Source of the DNA: Bradyrhizobium yuanmingense
GTDB lineage: Bacteria; Pseudomonadota; Alphaproteobacteria; Rhizobiales; Xanthobacteraceae
Assembly: GCF_029167105.1 (NCBI RefSeq)
Contig: NZ_JARFML010000038.1
Coordinates: 1 to 64,000 of the forward strand
Length of the DNA: 64,000 nt
Direction of reading: 5' to 3'
Shown here: positions 8,387 to 16,794 of the stretch, in pieces
Numbering within the stretch: the stretch's first letter is position 1
Layout of the letters: the number at the start of each line of letters is the position of its first letter
Program-made: the position numbers and the translations under genes
Notes under the pieces: generated by a model
The model's input: only the letters and a program-made list of their open reading frames with translations
Told to the model about the DNA's origin: nothing
Databases searched by the model: none

Positions 8387-10495
8387 ATGAATTCTCTCGT
8401 TCCGTTAGCGAACCCCTCCAGTCTGCCCGCGCCTGTGCCTCTCGGCACGGCAGCGTGGCAGTCACCCGCGCAAGTGTCTTCCCATGAACCGGGCGCGGTC
8501 TGGATGGGCCTGCTGCCCGGTGACCGCCCGGCGGGGTGGCGCGACGACACGCATGTGAACGTCATAGCCACCAACCGCAGCGGCAAAGGCGTATCGATTC
8601 TCATCCCCAACCTTATCCTGTGGCCCGGCTCGGCCTTCGTTCTCGACCCGAAGGGAGAGAACGCGCTTGTAACGGCACGCCGCCGCGCGAGCGGTTCGGC
8701 GTATTGCGAAGGCCTCGGTCAGAAGGTGCACATTCTCGACCCGTTTGACGAGGTGCGCCGACATGACGATGCGTTTGCCGACCTCAAGGCGCAGTTCAAT
8801 CCACTCGACTTGCTCAACCCCTCCAATCCAGAAGCGGTTCAGACGGCAGCCGCCATTGCGGACAGTCTCATTGTCGTCGAGAACGCAGGTGACCCATTCT
8901 GGGCGGAAACGGCCCGGGCTCTGCTTTCGGGGCTGATGCTCCACGTGGCGTCCAGCTCGTCCTTTAAATCGTCCGAGCGCCATCTCGGCCTTGTGCGGCG
9001 CCTTATCATGGAGGGCGATGCTCAGGCACGGAAACTCGCGGCGCTGGCAGCGCCTGACAAGAAGGCGCCAAGCGGCATCACGTTCCTTGCAACTGCCATG
9101 GAGCGCAATCCAGCCTTTGGCGGAGTCGTGTCGCAAACCGGTGCCATGCTGACCGACCTCTCGAGCTCGCCGCGCACGCTCACCGGCGTTCTCGCGTCTG
9201 CTCGCACCGCCACTGACTTCCTGGCCGATGAGCAGATGCAGCGTTGCGTCTCAAAATCCACCTTCGCGCTATCGGACTTGAAGACAACCGCCAAAGGCAT
9301 GACGCTGTACGTCTGCCTGCCGCAGCGGATGATGGAAACGCATTACCGCTGGCTGCGGATGATGACCACGCTGTTCACCCGGGAGATGGAACGCACGCGG
9401 GGACAGCCTGCCGCAGGTTATCCGGTGCTTGCCGTGCTCGACGAGTTTCCGCTCCTGCGCCGAATGCGTTCGCTTGAGAACGCGGCGGCGCAGATTGCGG
9501 GATACGGCGTAAAGCTGATGTTCGTCTCCCAGACGCTCGCCCAGCTCAAAGACCTTTACAAGGATAATTGGGAAACGCTTGTCGCCAATGCCGGTACGAA
9601 GCTGTTCTTCTGCAATGACGACCATTTCTCGCGGGACTATGTCTCGAAGCTCGTCGGCGAGTGCGAGGTCATTCGCCAGATTCGCTCGGACAACAACGCC
9701 GAGAGCCTGACATCGACCATGACCGACACGACGGGGTTTAGTCAAAGCACCGGACTTTCGGTTGGGACGGGCTTGTCGATAACCAACAATCCCAACGGCA
9801 CCACGGGCACATCCTCAAGCAATTGGGGCGAGACTCAGGGCCACGCCCATTCCACCTCGACCAGCGAGAGCTCGGCGACGAGCCGCTCGCGCACTCAGGG
9901 TGTTTCGGAGAGCATTCAGAAGCGGCCCCTGATCACGCCCGATGAAGTGGGCCGCCTGTTCGGCAACCCCAAGTCCATGCGCGGCCTTGGGCTGCTGCCG
10001 GGCATGCAGCCGCTGGCGGTCGCGTGCGTCGCGTATTTTCGCTTCGAGCTATTCCGGGGCTTGTTCGATCCGCATCCGGACCATCCCCGGCCTCCAACGC
10101 TTAAGCAGCTTGTCGTGGTGCGGCGCCAGGAAGAGCGGCAGCGGGCAATGGCGATCTGGCGGAATCAGAAGGAGGACGAGAAGCGCGCCGCCGAGGGCTA
10201 CCGCCGTGCGCGCCTGTCTTATCTTGAGGAAGTGGCGAAGGAACGCCGTCAGGCAGAAGAGGCGCATTTGGCCGTGATGGTGGAAGAGAAGGCACGGCGC
10301 AAAGCTGCGCGGCGTGCGTCCATCGAGGAAAACCTCATTATCGCGGCGACTGCAATTGTGGGCGGACTTGCCCTGTTCGGCGTGTGCTATGGGGTGCTCT
10401 GTTGGTTGCGATGGATGTATCCGAGCAATGGATTCTGCCACCACGAAGTCACGGCATGGGCAAGGTTCTGGTGCTACGAACTGATGCCTCGATAA
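8387..10495 (+). CDS. traG: TraG/VirD4-like type IV coupling protein
   Basis: 702 residues. The ATG at 8387 is preceded by a strong AAGGAGG at 8374-8380. A P-loop-like N-R-S-G-K-G-V-S lies at 63-70, V-L-D-P-K-G-E-N at 85-92, and a Walker B L-A-V-L-D-E-F-P-L-L near 346. A Ser/Thr/Gly-rich linker follows near 445-510. Such ATPases hand relaxase-DNA complexes to a type IV channel. Oddly, I see no N-terminal membrane segments, which VirD4 proteins normally have. Instead a hydrophobic segment lies near the C-terminus (about 655-685). The last 47 bases overlap the end of the recombinase gene on the other strand. Confidence 0.85.
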   Translation: MNSLVPLANPSSLPAPVPLGTAAWQSPAQVSSHEPGAVWMGLLPGDRPAGWRDDTHVNVIATNRSGKGVSILIPNLILWPGSAFVLDPKGENALVTARRRASGSAYCEGLGQKVHILDPFDEVRRHDDAFADLKAQFNPLDLLNPSNPEAVQTAAAIADSLIVVENAGDPFWAETARALLSGLMLHVASSSSFKSSERHLGLVRRLIMEGDAQARKLAALAAPDKKAPSGITFLATAMERNPAFGGVVSQTGAMLTDLSSSPRTLTGVLASARTATDFLADEQMQRCVSKSTFALSDLKTTAKGMTLYVCLPQRMMETHYRWLRMMTTLFTREMERTRGQPAAGYPVLAVLDEFPLLRRMRSLENAAAQIAGYGVKLMFVSQTLAQLKDLYKDNWETLVANAGTKLFFCNDDHFSRDYVSKLVGECEVIRQIRSDNNAESLTSTMTDTTGFSQSTGLSVGTGLSITNNPNGTTGTSSSNWGETQGHAHSTSTSESSATSRSRTQGVSESIQKRPLITPDEVGRLFGNPKSMRGLGLLPGMQPLAVACVAYFRFELFRGLFDPHPDHPRPPTLKQLVVVRRQEERQRAMAIWRNQKEDEKRAAEGYRRARLSYLEEVAKERRQAEEAHLAVMVEEKARRKAARRASIEENLIIAATAIVGGLALFGVCYGVLCWLRWMYPSNGFCHHEVTAWARFWCYELMPR

Positions 10496-11105
10496 GGGTG
10501 TCGCGCTTAATCGGCTGCTTCGCGCTCCACATCCGTGCCGCGATTTCGCGTTCTTCCTCGCCCATCACGTCGAGGTAGATGGCGGTGGTTTTGATATCCG
10601 CATGGCCAAGCCAGCGCTGGACAAGGTTCAGCGGCACGCCGCTGCGGATGGCATGTATCCCGAAGCTGTGCCGCAGGCCTTTAGCCGTTGCATGCGGGCC
10701 GCCGGTAATGCCGGCGGCCTTCATCACGTCTTTGACCAGCGTCCATGCGCGGCTGCGCGACCATGGCCAAAGCCGGTCCTCTGGCTCCGCTGCATGATGC
10801 ACCTCGGCAATACGCGCGAATAATTCGGGAGGCAATGGAATCTCGCGGACGACGATCTTCTTGCGCTTTTTGAGCGAGCGGACGGCAACGTATCCGGTCT
10901 CGCGCTCCACTGCGGACGCAATGACGGAAAGGGCCTCCGAGATCCTGCACCCGGCATTTGCGAGAAGGAGACAGAACGTCCCGACCTCCGGACGGGGCCA
11001 GGTCGCGGCGCGCTCGATGAATCGAGCGCGTTCGGACGGTGTCAGGTACTTCCGTCCCCCGGACCGGGTGTAGAGACTGCCGTCATAAGGCGATGAACTG
11101 CGCAT
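10449..11105 (-). CDS. Tyrosine recombinase (phage-type integrase), short form
   Basis: 218 residues covering the catalytic domain of a tyrosine recombinase. The active-site residues are recognisable: R in G-C-R-I-S-E-A-L, H-x-x-R in L-R-H-S-F-G-I-H, H in L-G-H-A-D-I, and the nucleophile Y in T-A-I-Y-L-D-V. The usual N-terminal SAM-like core-binding domain is short or missing, as in some plasmid and element-borne recombinases. The gene is convergent with and overlaps traG by 47 bases. It could integrate, excise or resolve the mobile element that carried the transfer genes. Confidence 0.85.
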   Translation of the reverse strand: MRSSSPYDGSLYTRSGGRKYLTPSERARFIERAATWPRPEVGTFCLLLANAGCRISEALSVIASAVERETGYVAVRSLKKRKKIVVREIPLPPELFARIAEVHHAAEPEDRLWPWSRSRAWTLVKDVMKAAGITGGPHATAKGLRHSFGIHAIRSGVPLNLVQRWLGHADIKTTAIYLDVMGEEEREIAARMWSAKQPIKRDTLIEASVRSTRTLPMP

Positions 11106-11233
11106 GGTGGCTCCCGCGTCGGCAGAACGACGTGGAGCGACAGTTTTGCCTATTCTGTTGAGTGGCCCGGAAGCGCCCGATTTTACGAGCGTTTCAGCGA
11201 TTTAATGCTCGCATTGTTAACATCACGATCCGA

Positions 11234-11285
11234 TTTAGGCAACGATAAGACAGGCCCATCCTTGCAGACAGGACACTTTAGGCAA
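11234..11285. repeat. Short direct repeats upstream of the recombinase
   Basis: TTTAGGCAA occurs at 11234-11242 and 11277-11285, each followed within about 10 bases by AAGACAG or its reverse complement CTGTCTT. The repeats lie in the AT-richer gap between the recombinase start and the small gene at 11379. They might be recombinase arms or a promoter operator; the sequence alone does not decide. Confidence 0.35.
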
Positions 11286-11378
11286 TTCTGTCTTGCGGCT
11301 CCCAAGCGTCTGAACAAGCCTCACGGAATCCGCCGGAGGCGTTTTTGATTCTTGTTTGTTCAATCAAGGGAGCTGCAA

Positions 11379-11534
11379 GTGACTGACCCGGAACACGTCC
11401 GCTCTGTGGCGGAGGAGAACTACCGGCGCAACCAGCAAACGCCGATGGCAAGCGAGCAGGCCATTCCTGACGCCATCACCCGCAACACTTACAACGCCGA
11501 ACTTGCCCGCCAGCGGGCGAATGACGGCAAGTGA
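11379..11534 (+). CDS. Small hypothetical protein (51 aa)
   Basis: A GTG start at 11379 has AAGGGA about 8 bases upstream; the frame ends in TGA at 11532-11534 and is followed by a strong terminator. The product is hydrophilic, with many Asn, Glu and Arg (E-E-N-Y-R-R-N-Q-Q). It has no recognisable domain. A good ribosome binding site plus a terminator make it a credible gene of the transfer region rather than a chance frame. Confidence 0.55.
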   Translation: MTDPEHVRSVAEENYRRNQQTPMASEQAIPDAITRNTYNAELARQRANDGK

Positions 11535-11542
11535 ACCATCTG

Positions 11543-11570
11543 GGGCGCTGCTTTCGGGCAGCGCCCTTTT
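11543..11570 (+). terminator. Rho-independent terminator
   Basis: A perfect 9-bp stem, GGGCGCTGC paired with GCAGCGCCC, a 6-base loop and a TTTT tract. It ends the small gene at 11379-11534 and separates it from the secreted-protein gene. Confidence 0.85.
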
Positions 11571-11589
11571 CATTCATGGGGATGATACG

Positions 11590-12441
11590 ATGACACGCGC
11601 ATGGATTGCGGCGCTGGCGCTCGCGGCGTTGTGGCCGCTGGAGACAAGTGCCCAGCAAATCGAATGGAAACAGGTCCTGAACACGCCAAAAGGCCTAAAC
11701 TTGCCCAGGGACCGCAAGGTGGACATCCTCGGCATTGCGCCGGGAGATACCTACGACGAAGCCAAGACAAAGCTCAACGCATTGCTGGCGGAAGATGCCA
11801 AGCTCGCGGGGCCAGCGGCTCCGAAGAGCGGTGACGCGGTCACCCAAATGGAGCGTGCCGCGTCCGGCCAGATGTTCGGCGTGGCGAGGCGTGGGCCGCT
11901 CATGGAGTCGCGACGGCAATTCCGCATCCCGGTGGACAATACCTCCGTCACGGTCAGCTACATTGCCGTTCTCAACCTTCAACGCGAGTATCCGGGCTCG
12001 GGCAAAGACAAAATCCGGGAAGAAATCATCGTGGTGGTGAGCGCCCCGTCGTCCGGCTCACAGGTGCTCGGCGTGAAACGCCAGATTCGCTATGAGCAGC
12101 AGGACCAGCCGCGCGTCTCGGAGCTCATGCGGGCTCTCGGCGACAAGCTCGGCGGCCCACCGCAGGTCTATGTGCCGGTCTACCGCTTCCAGTTTGACAA
12201 CGGGCGTCTGGTGACGCCGCCCGGCGCGAACATCAATTCCTGTCAGACCTCGTATGCGACCGAAGGGGAAAACGCGGCGCGAGACATCAATCACACGGGC
12301 CAGTGCGACGTGGTGATGGACGTGCTCATAGGAACCGGCATATCTGCGGACCATGCCCGCACGGTGACGTTCACCTTGAGCGCAACGAATGCACCAAGCT
12401 CAATCTGGGTGCTGATTTCGGGTACTTCCGAAGCTACGTGA
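11590..12441 (+). CDS. Secreted hypothetical protein, probable C-terminal frameshift
   Basis: The ATG at 11590 starts a clear Sec signal peptide (A-L-A-L-A-A-L-W-P-L then cleavage near A-Q-Q). The mature part is hydrophilic and looks periplasmic; D-I-L-G-I-A-P-G-D-T is its only notable motif. The last ~24 codons in this frame look unlike protein-coding sequence. In the +1-shifted frame the sequence continues sensibly from about 12372 to a stop at 12483-12485, ending N-E-V-Q-R-R-Q-T-G-A-Q-P-K-L. A single-base indel near 12365-12385 is likely. Function unknown. Confidence 0.7.
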   Translation: MTRAWIAALALAALWPLETSAQQIEWKQVLNTPKGLNLPRDRKVDILGIAPGDTYDEAKTKLNALLAEDAKLAGPAAPKSGDAVTQMERAASGQMFGVARRGPLMESRRQFRIPVDNTSVTVSYIAVLNLQREYPGSGKDKIREEIIVVVSAPSSGSQVLGVKRQIRYEQQDQPRVSELMRALGDKLGGPPQVYVPVYRFQFDNGRLVTPPGANINSCQTSYATEGENAARDINHTGQCDVVMDVLIGTGISADHARTVTFTLSATNAPSSIWVLISGTSEAT

Positions 12442-12535
12442 ACGAGGTGCAGCGCCGCCAGACCGGGGCGCAGCCCAAACTGTAGTGGACACGGGAGGGG
12501 CGCGGAAAGCAGCCGGGCCCCTCCCTCGCGCACCT

Positions 12536-12892
12536 TTAATATTCCTGCGGCAGGAGGATGACCCGGTCGGTGCACCACAAGGTGATGCCGGGCTCAGGGA
12601 AGTCGGTGAAAGCAATGTCCTTGCTGTGAACCACGGTGCCGTTGCCGTCTTCACAGGTCAACACGGCCGTACTGCCGGACACTGCAAGCTTCCAGCACTG
12701 GAATGGCTCACCACTCACCTTCGGCTCGAAACGCTGGGCCAGCGCGATTTCGTCCAATAGCCAATAAGCGCCTGCCGTGTCGGCCACGTATTTGGCGCCA
12801 TCGGTGTAGGTCACCTGGCTGTTGAGCGGATGCCGGTACCAGTGCTCCGTCCCGGTGTAGTGTCCAATCTCCTTGAATATCTCTGCATTCAT
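12536..12892 (-). CDS. DUF6876-like protein
   Basis: 118 residues from the ATG at 12892. The pattern H-W-Y-R-H-P, Y-T-D-G-A-K-Y-V-A-D-T-A-G-A-Y-W-L-L-D and a C-terminal L-W-C-T-D-R-V-I-L-L-P-Q-E-Y matches what I recall of DUF6876, a small family found on plasmids and integrative elements. The start has AGAGAGCAGAT upstream. Molecular role unknown. Its presence fits mobile-element ancestry. Confidence 0.65.
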   Translation of the reverse strand: MNAEIFKEIGHYTGTEHWYRHPLNSQVTYTDGAKYVADTAGAYWLLDEIALAQRFEPKVSGEPFQCWKLAVSGSTAVLTCEDGNGTVVHSKDIAFTDFPEPGITLWCTDRVILLPQEY

Positions 12893-13430
12893 ATCTGCTC
12901 TCTTTCTTCAGCTCTGGTTGGATTGCGCTGATGCAACCCTGGCCCTCGCCGAGAGCGGGGTGTGCAAGTGGCCAGCAGAATCTGCGGAAGGCTTGGTGCG
13001 GGCTGGAGCGCAGTGACGACACGGCCCGCTGATTGTGCTGGCCGCGCGCCGATGGGGCGGCGCCCCTAAGCCTTAGGCAAGCGGAGCGGGAGACATGCAG
13101 CCGCAAGACCGCCACTTAAGGGCGCGGGACCGACTGTGGCCGCGAGACCGGTTAAAAAGGCACCCGTGCCGAAGGGCAGTGATAGCGACGCCGGGACGGC
13201 GGGACCGAGGCCGAGTGCGTCCGGCGAGAGGTTCAATATGCCTTTTCGCGAGGGATCGTCACCGAATGGCCAAGACAAACGTTCCGCCTTCCGCGCGGCA
13301 ACGGCTTGGCTTGGTGAGCCGTCAGGCGAATAGAGCCCGGCCCAACCGCAGCGCGGGCGCGCCAAAGCGATGAAATTCATCTAGTCTGCGCGACATCCAG
13401 CCATGGCTTTGTCCAAACGGAGCTGCCGTG
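12893..13430. other. Gap with decayed or uncertain coding sequence
   Basis: No confident gene. One plus-strand frame from a GTG at 13136 to 13333 encodes a basic, Pro/Ala/Gly-rich 65-residue peptide ending A-T-A-W-L-G-E-P-S-G-E; it may be the tail of a lost gene. The segment also contains copy A of a dispersed repeat. Confidence 0.4.
13245..13310 (+). repeat. Dispersed repeat, copy A
   Basis: About 65 bases, starting TTCGCGAGGGATCGTCACCG and including AAACGTTCCGC and CAACGGCTTGG, are closely repeated at 16223-16288, and the second half is repeated at 23991-24022. Copies A and B bracket the SIR2 gene. Confidence 0.65.
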
Positions 13431-15212
13431 ATGTCGTTTACGGGACCGCGCTTGCAGGACCTGCACGGGGCCACGCTGTTGATTGGCAGTGGACTGTCGG
13501 GAGAAGCGTCCAACGGTCTTCCGGCCGGGGGCATCGTCGCCGCCGCAATCTTCGAGCGCCTGTTTGCCTATTCAGGGCGCCAGGACGGCCAGACGATTTG
13601 GAGACGATGGGCGTGGTCCACGCCATTCGAGCAGCTTCTCAACGGCCACCCCGATCCGGACATGCTCGATGAGGTCTTCAGGCTTTCCTATGGGGGCACC
13701 ACCCTCAACGAATGGCAGATTAAGCTCGCGCATCTGGTCCGGGAAGGGCATGTCGGCGCGATCATTACCACCAACTACGACTGCTGTCTTGAAGCGGCAC
13801 TGGCACAGGCCGATGTCGATTACCTTGCCGTCGTTTTGGAGCAGGACAAGCCGCGCCCCGAACAGCTGCCTTTCTTTAAGATTCATGGATCCGTCGATCG
13901 CAGGGAAGAACCGCTTGTTTTAAGTCTTCGCCAGGAGGGCATGCTCGCTCCGTGGAAGGAAGAATTGTTTCGCGCCCTATGCAGGGACAAACCCGTCTAT
14001 GTGATCGGCTATTCGGGTCGGGATTTTGATATCTGTCCGGTTCTGCTCGATACGGCTTATCGGGACCTTTATTGGCTTGATCTCCCGGACCGGACGCCCA
14101 CCCCTGATGTGCACGAACTGAGCGCCAATCTTCGCTTTGCGGTCGAGCACCCCGAGAAGGTCAAACGCTTCAGTCGCGTGCGCGGCACCTTCAGCGACCT
14201 TCTCGACATCAAGAACGAATTCATCCCGGCGCGGGACGGACAATCGGTTGTCGATCGCGTCTTTGCGCAGTCCAGCCGCGACGCGTTTGCGTATGGCCTG
14301 TGGGCCGCCGAACTCTTTCAGGCGATTTCCTGCCGCTCGGTCGCGCAGGATGTCTTCGACCGCCTGGAGCCGCCCGATGCGGCGGGCCGGGCACGCGTCT
14401 TACAACTTCGCTCTGATCTCGAAGAGCGCCGGGGCGCCTATCGGACATCCGCCGCCACCCTCTCGCGCGTTGCCAAAGAGTACGAGGCGCTTGAAGACTG
14501 GAATGAGGCGATACGCGCCAGCGTTCAGATTGCGTGGCGCATGTACACCGGGCTTTGGCTCGGAAAATTCCTGATGGCCTGCTGGAGAGCCAGCCGCTAC
14601 GTCGCCTTCGTGCGGAAAAAGCGCTGCCCCGCGCTGGATGAAACGCTCGCGGAAAGCCGGTTGGCATACCTGATGGTTCTCCGGTACGCGGCGCTAAAAC
14701 AGCTTCCGGTCATCCGCAAGCTCGTGCGGTTACCCGCTGTGCGCAGACGCATTCTCGCGCGCGCTTCGCCCGGGCTGGCGGCGTTTCGCGCGAGAGGGCT
14801 CTGGCAGGAACATTATCTGCTCGCCAAGCAGCTGGAGGGTCTTCGGCTGGCTGATGACGCCGCAACCAGGCACAGATTGCTCCCCTCTACTTTGGGATTC
14901 GGGCAGCTCGGCAATCTGGTCGGTGACGCGTCCGCCTACCGCAATGGCGTCGCGCGGACGTCGTCACGCTCCGAAGCCTTGCTGGATGGCCTGAGCGTCT
15001 ACGGCCTCGATCCGGAATACTGGAAATTCCATTCGGAGGTGCGTCAAGATCTAACGCCAGAAGCCCGCCACATCCATACCGCAACAAAGGCACTTGAGGC
15101 TTATGGCCGCTGCCAGTTGGGCATTTCCGCCTATATCCTCAATGCTGGGAAACTCTGTCGCCTGTATATCGCGGAGTTACGGTCGCGCTATGCCGCCGGC
15201 AAGATGAGATAA
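13431..15212 (+). CDS. SIR2-like domain protein with helical C-terminal repeats
   Basis: 593 residues from the ATG at 13431 (GGAG 8 bases upstream; an overlapping GTG at 13428 is possible). Residues 1-205 fit a SIR2-like NADase fold: L-L-I-G-S-G-L-S near 16-23, I-T-T-N-Y-D at 112-117 with the catalytic-type Asn, I-H-G-S-V-D at 151-156 with the active-site His, and V-I-G-Y-S-G-R-D-F-D at 191-200. The remaining ~390 residues are alpha-helical and repeat-like, probably TPR. In known defence proteins this layout depletes NAD on phage sensing. It stands alone, with a decayed relative of its C-terminus directly downstream. Confidence 0.8.
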   Translation: MSFTGPRLQDLHGATLLIGSGLSGEASNGLPAGGIVAAAIFERLFAYSGRQDGQTIWRRWAWSTPFEQLLNGHPDPDMLDEVFRLSYGGTTLNEWQIKLAHLVREGHVGAIITTNYDCCLEAALAQADVDYLAVVLEQDKPRPEQLPFFKIHGSVDRREEPLVLSLRQEGMLAPWKEELFRALCRDKPVYVIGYSGRDFDICPVLLDTAYRDLYWLDLPDRTPTPDVHELSANLRFAVEHPEKVKRFSRVRGTFSDLLDIKNEFIPARDGQSVVDRVFAQSSRDAFAYGLWAAELFQAISCRSVAQDVFDRLEPPDAAGRARVLQLRSDLEERRGAYRTSAATLSRVAKEYEALEDWNEAIRASVQIAWRMYTGLWLGKFLMACWRASRYVAFVRKKRCPALDETLAESRLAYLMVLRYAALKQLPVIRKLVRLPAVRRRILARASPGLAAFRARGLWQEHYLLAKQLEGLRLADDAATRHRLLPSTLGFGQLGNLVGDASAYRNGVARTSSRSEALLDGLSVYGLDPEYWKFHSEVRQDLTPEARHIHTATKALEAYGRCQLGISAYILNAGKLCRLYIAELRSRYAAGKMR

Positions 15213-15224
15213 ATCTTTCCACCC

Positions 15225-15510
15225 ATGCCTTTGGATGTATCGAGGCAATTAGTGACTATCGTGGCGCCGCGGGCTGCCGGGCGGACCCCGTCACGGTCGG
15301 AGACTGGGCTGGATGGCCTTGCCGCTTATGATCTCGAACCGGAATACTGGAAGTTCTGTGCCACCGTGCGTGGTGATCTGGCGCCCGCGTGCACGCGGCA
15401 CTCAAACACCTGCCGATGCTTTGCTAGCCTACGGAGACTGTCAGCTCGGTCTTATTGCCCGCGTGTTGAATGCCCGGAAGCTCTTGGCGCTTGTTTCTCG
15501 AAACTTCTAA
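15225..15510 (+). pseudogene. Decayed second copy of the SIR2 protein C-terminus
   Basis: The first frame reads R-T-P-S-R-S-E-T-G-L-D-G-L-A-A-Y-D-L-E-P, closely matching residues about 505-525 of the SIR2 protein (R-T-S-S-R-S-E-A-L-L-D-G-L). After about 15385 the match continues in another frame (A-L-L-A-Y-G-D-C-Q-L-G-L) to a stop at 15508-15510. It is therefore a frameshifted tail of a paralogue, left by duplication or by recombination between related genes. Confidence 0.75.
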
Positions 15511-15829
15511 GCCCGACGGCCGACAGAAGCGATTTGCAGGCTCTATGGCCAGGCTTGGAAGAAAGGCGAAAGCCAATTGGGCTTAACGCTTCGCGGGTGC
15601 AACTTGTTGGATACTTACCTGGGCGTCGACGGCCTGCAGGACGAGGTCGATCCGGAGAACGCGGTGTTACCCGGCGCATCTTTGGGTGGATCATTCGCAA
15701 GAACGACAATTCCAATCGTGGCAGCGTAGAATGCGAGCGCGAAAGCGCTTATCCGGTAGAATCCCGGCGTCAGGCCGAGATGAAAATTCATGGTCGGTGT
15801 CATCGTTCGTGCGGCTTCAGTATAAGTTT

Positions 15830-16243
15830 TCAGGTAACAGGCTTCGCATTTTGCCAAACACGCTCGAAATGCTCAATATAAATCCGGTAAAGCTCTGTTT
15901 TCGCAGACAATTCGTAACATGGCGCATTGACGGCATCCGTTTTTGCCAGAAACATTCCGACAAGAGCAACATCCTCCGTGGCGTAAAGGCAGATGCCGGG
16001 TGCAGCGTTGTAAAGCTTGATTTTTAGGGTTCCCGGGCCGGTGTTTTCCCTGAGGATATTTTTTAGCCGTTCAATGTTCGATTCGATTCCTGCGACATAG
16101 CTGTCTTTAGTCTCGTGCAACTCCGGAAACCGGACATCCACAAACGGCGATGCTGGATCGACCAGTGCGATACGGACTGAAGCGCCATGCTTATCGCCGA
16201 TACGATCGGTTGCCGGCGATGCTTTCGCGCGAGGGATAGTCAC
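15830..16243 (-). CDS. C-terminal sensor-like domain, probably 5' truncated
   Basis: 137 codons from a GTG at 16243. The sequence V-R-I-A-L-V-D-P-A-S-P-F, then Y-N-A-A-P-G-I-C-L-Y, then F-E-R-V-W, resembles the C-terminal domain I know as DUF5919, usually attached to an N-terminal DNA-binding or membrane part. Here the region corresponding to an N-terminus is repeat copy B (16223-16288), so the original start has probably been lost. A possible small membrane protein (hydrophobic I-S-A-F-A-L-A-F-Y-A-A-T-I-G-I-V-V-L) lies just downstream on the same strand near 15640-15800. Function unknown. Confidence 0.5.
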   Translation of the reverse strand: MTIPRAKASPATDRIGDKHGASVRIALVDPASPFVDVRFPELHETKDSYVAGIESNIERLKNILRENTGPGTLKIKLYNAAPGICLYATEDVALVGMFLAKTDAVNAPCYELSAKTELYRIYIEHFERVWQNAKPVT

Positions 16244-16288
16244 CGAATGGCCGGGACAGACGTTCCGCTCTCTCGCGGCAATCGGCGT
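16223..16288 (+). repeat. Dispersed repeat, copy B
   Basis: Closely matches copy A at 13245-13310 (shared CGAGGGAT, GTCACCGAATGGCC, ACGTTCCGC). It marks a junction: the minus-strand gene at 15830-16243 appears to lose its true start exactly here. Confidence 0.65.
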
Positions 16289-16321
16289 GACGCCCGCGCT
16301 ACATCTTGGGTTGACGGGGGA

Positions 16322-16636
16322 CTACCGGCTTAGATTTGGCGGCGCGTTCCCTGGCGAGTTTGCGACCCAGCTTGATGATTGTCTCAAATCTTCCGGCCAG
16401 TCCTTGCCGCACGACCGATGATAGTTGCGGATGGCACCCGGCAGGCGCGGGTCCACTTCGCGCAGGTATCGTTCTGTCAAAAGATGCAGATAAGGCTTCC
16501 AGATTCGCCGAAAGAAATCGGCCAAATCCTCCTCCGTATGACATACGCCGGGCCAGAGCTCGGGAGCTTCCTTGGGAAGCGTAATGGCTTTTTTCCGCTT
16601 GGATCTAGTACCGGTCATCCGGCCCAATCTAAACAA
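16322..16636 (-). CDS. Hypothetical basic protein, possibly frameshifted
   Basis: Up to 104 residues, starting in a basic segment (T-G-T-R-S-K-R-K-K-A) and containing L-A-D-F-F-R-R-I-W-K-P-Y. The C-terminal ~15 residues look unnatural, while an overlapping minus-strand frame ending at 16299 gives a more credible basic tail (L-G-R-K-L-A-R-E-R-A-A-K). An indel near 16390-16420 would join them. No known domain recognised. Confidence 0.35.
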   Translation of the reverse strand: MFRLGRMTGTRSKRKKAITLPKEAPELWPGVCHTEEDLADFFRRIWKPYLHLLTERYLREVDPRLPGAIRNYHRSCGKDWPEDLRQSSSWVANSPGNAPPNLSR

Positions 16637-16794
16637 TGCGGTAAATTGATACCATAAGTTTTTTGAAGTGTAAGTATCGAGCAGGCCAAGTGCGCGTTTT
16701 TCGCCGGAGAAAAAGGGCTAATCGGCTGGGCGCGGCCATTAGTTCTTGATACGTTCCAGCCATGGTTGCAGACTCAGTTCTTGGGAGACTCACC

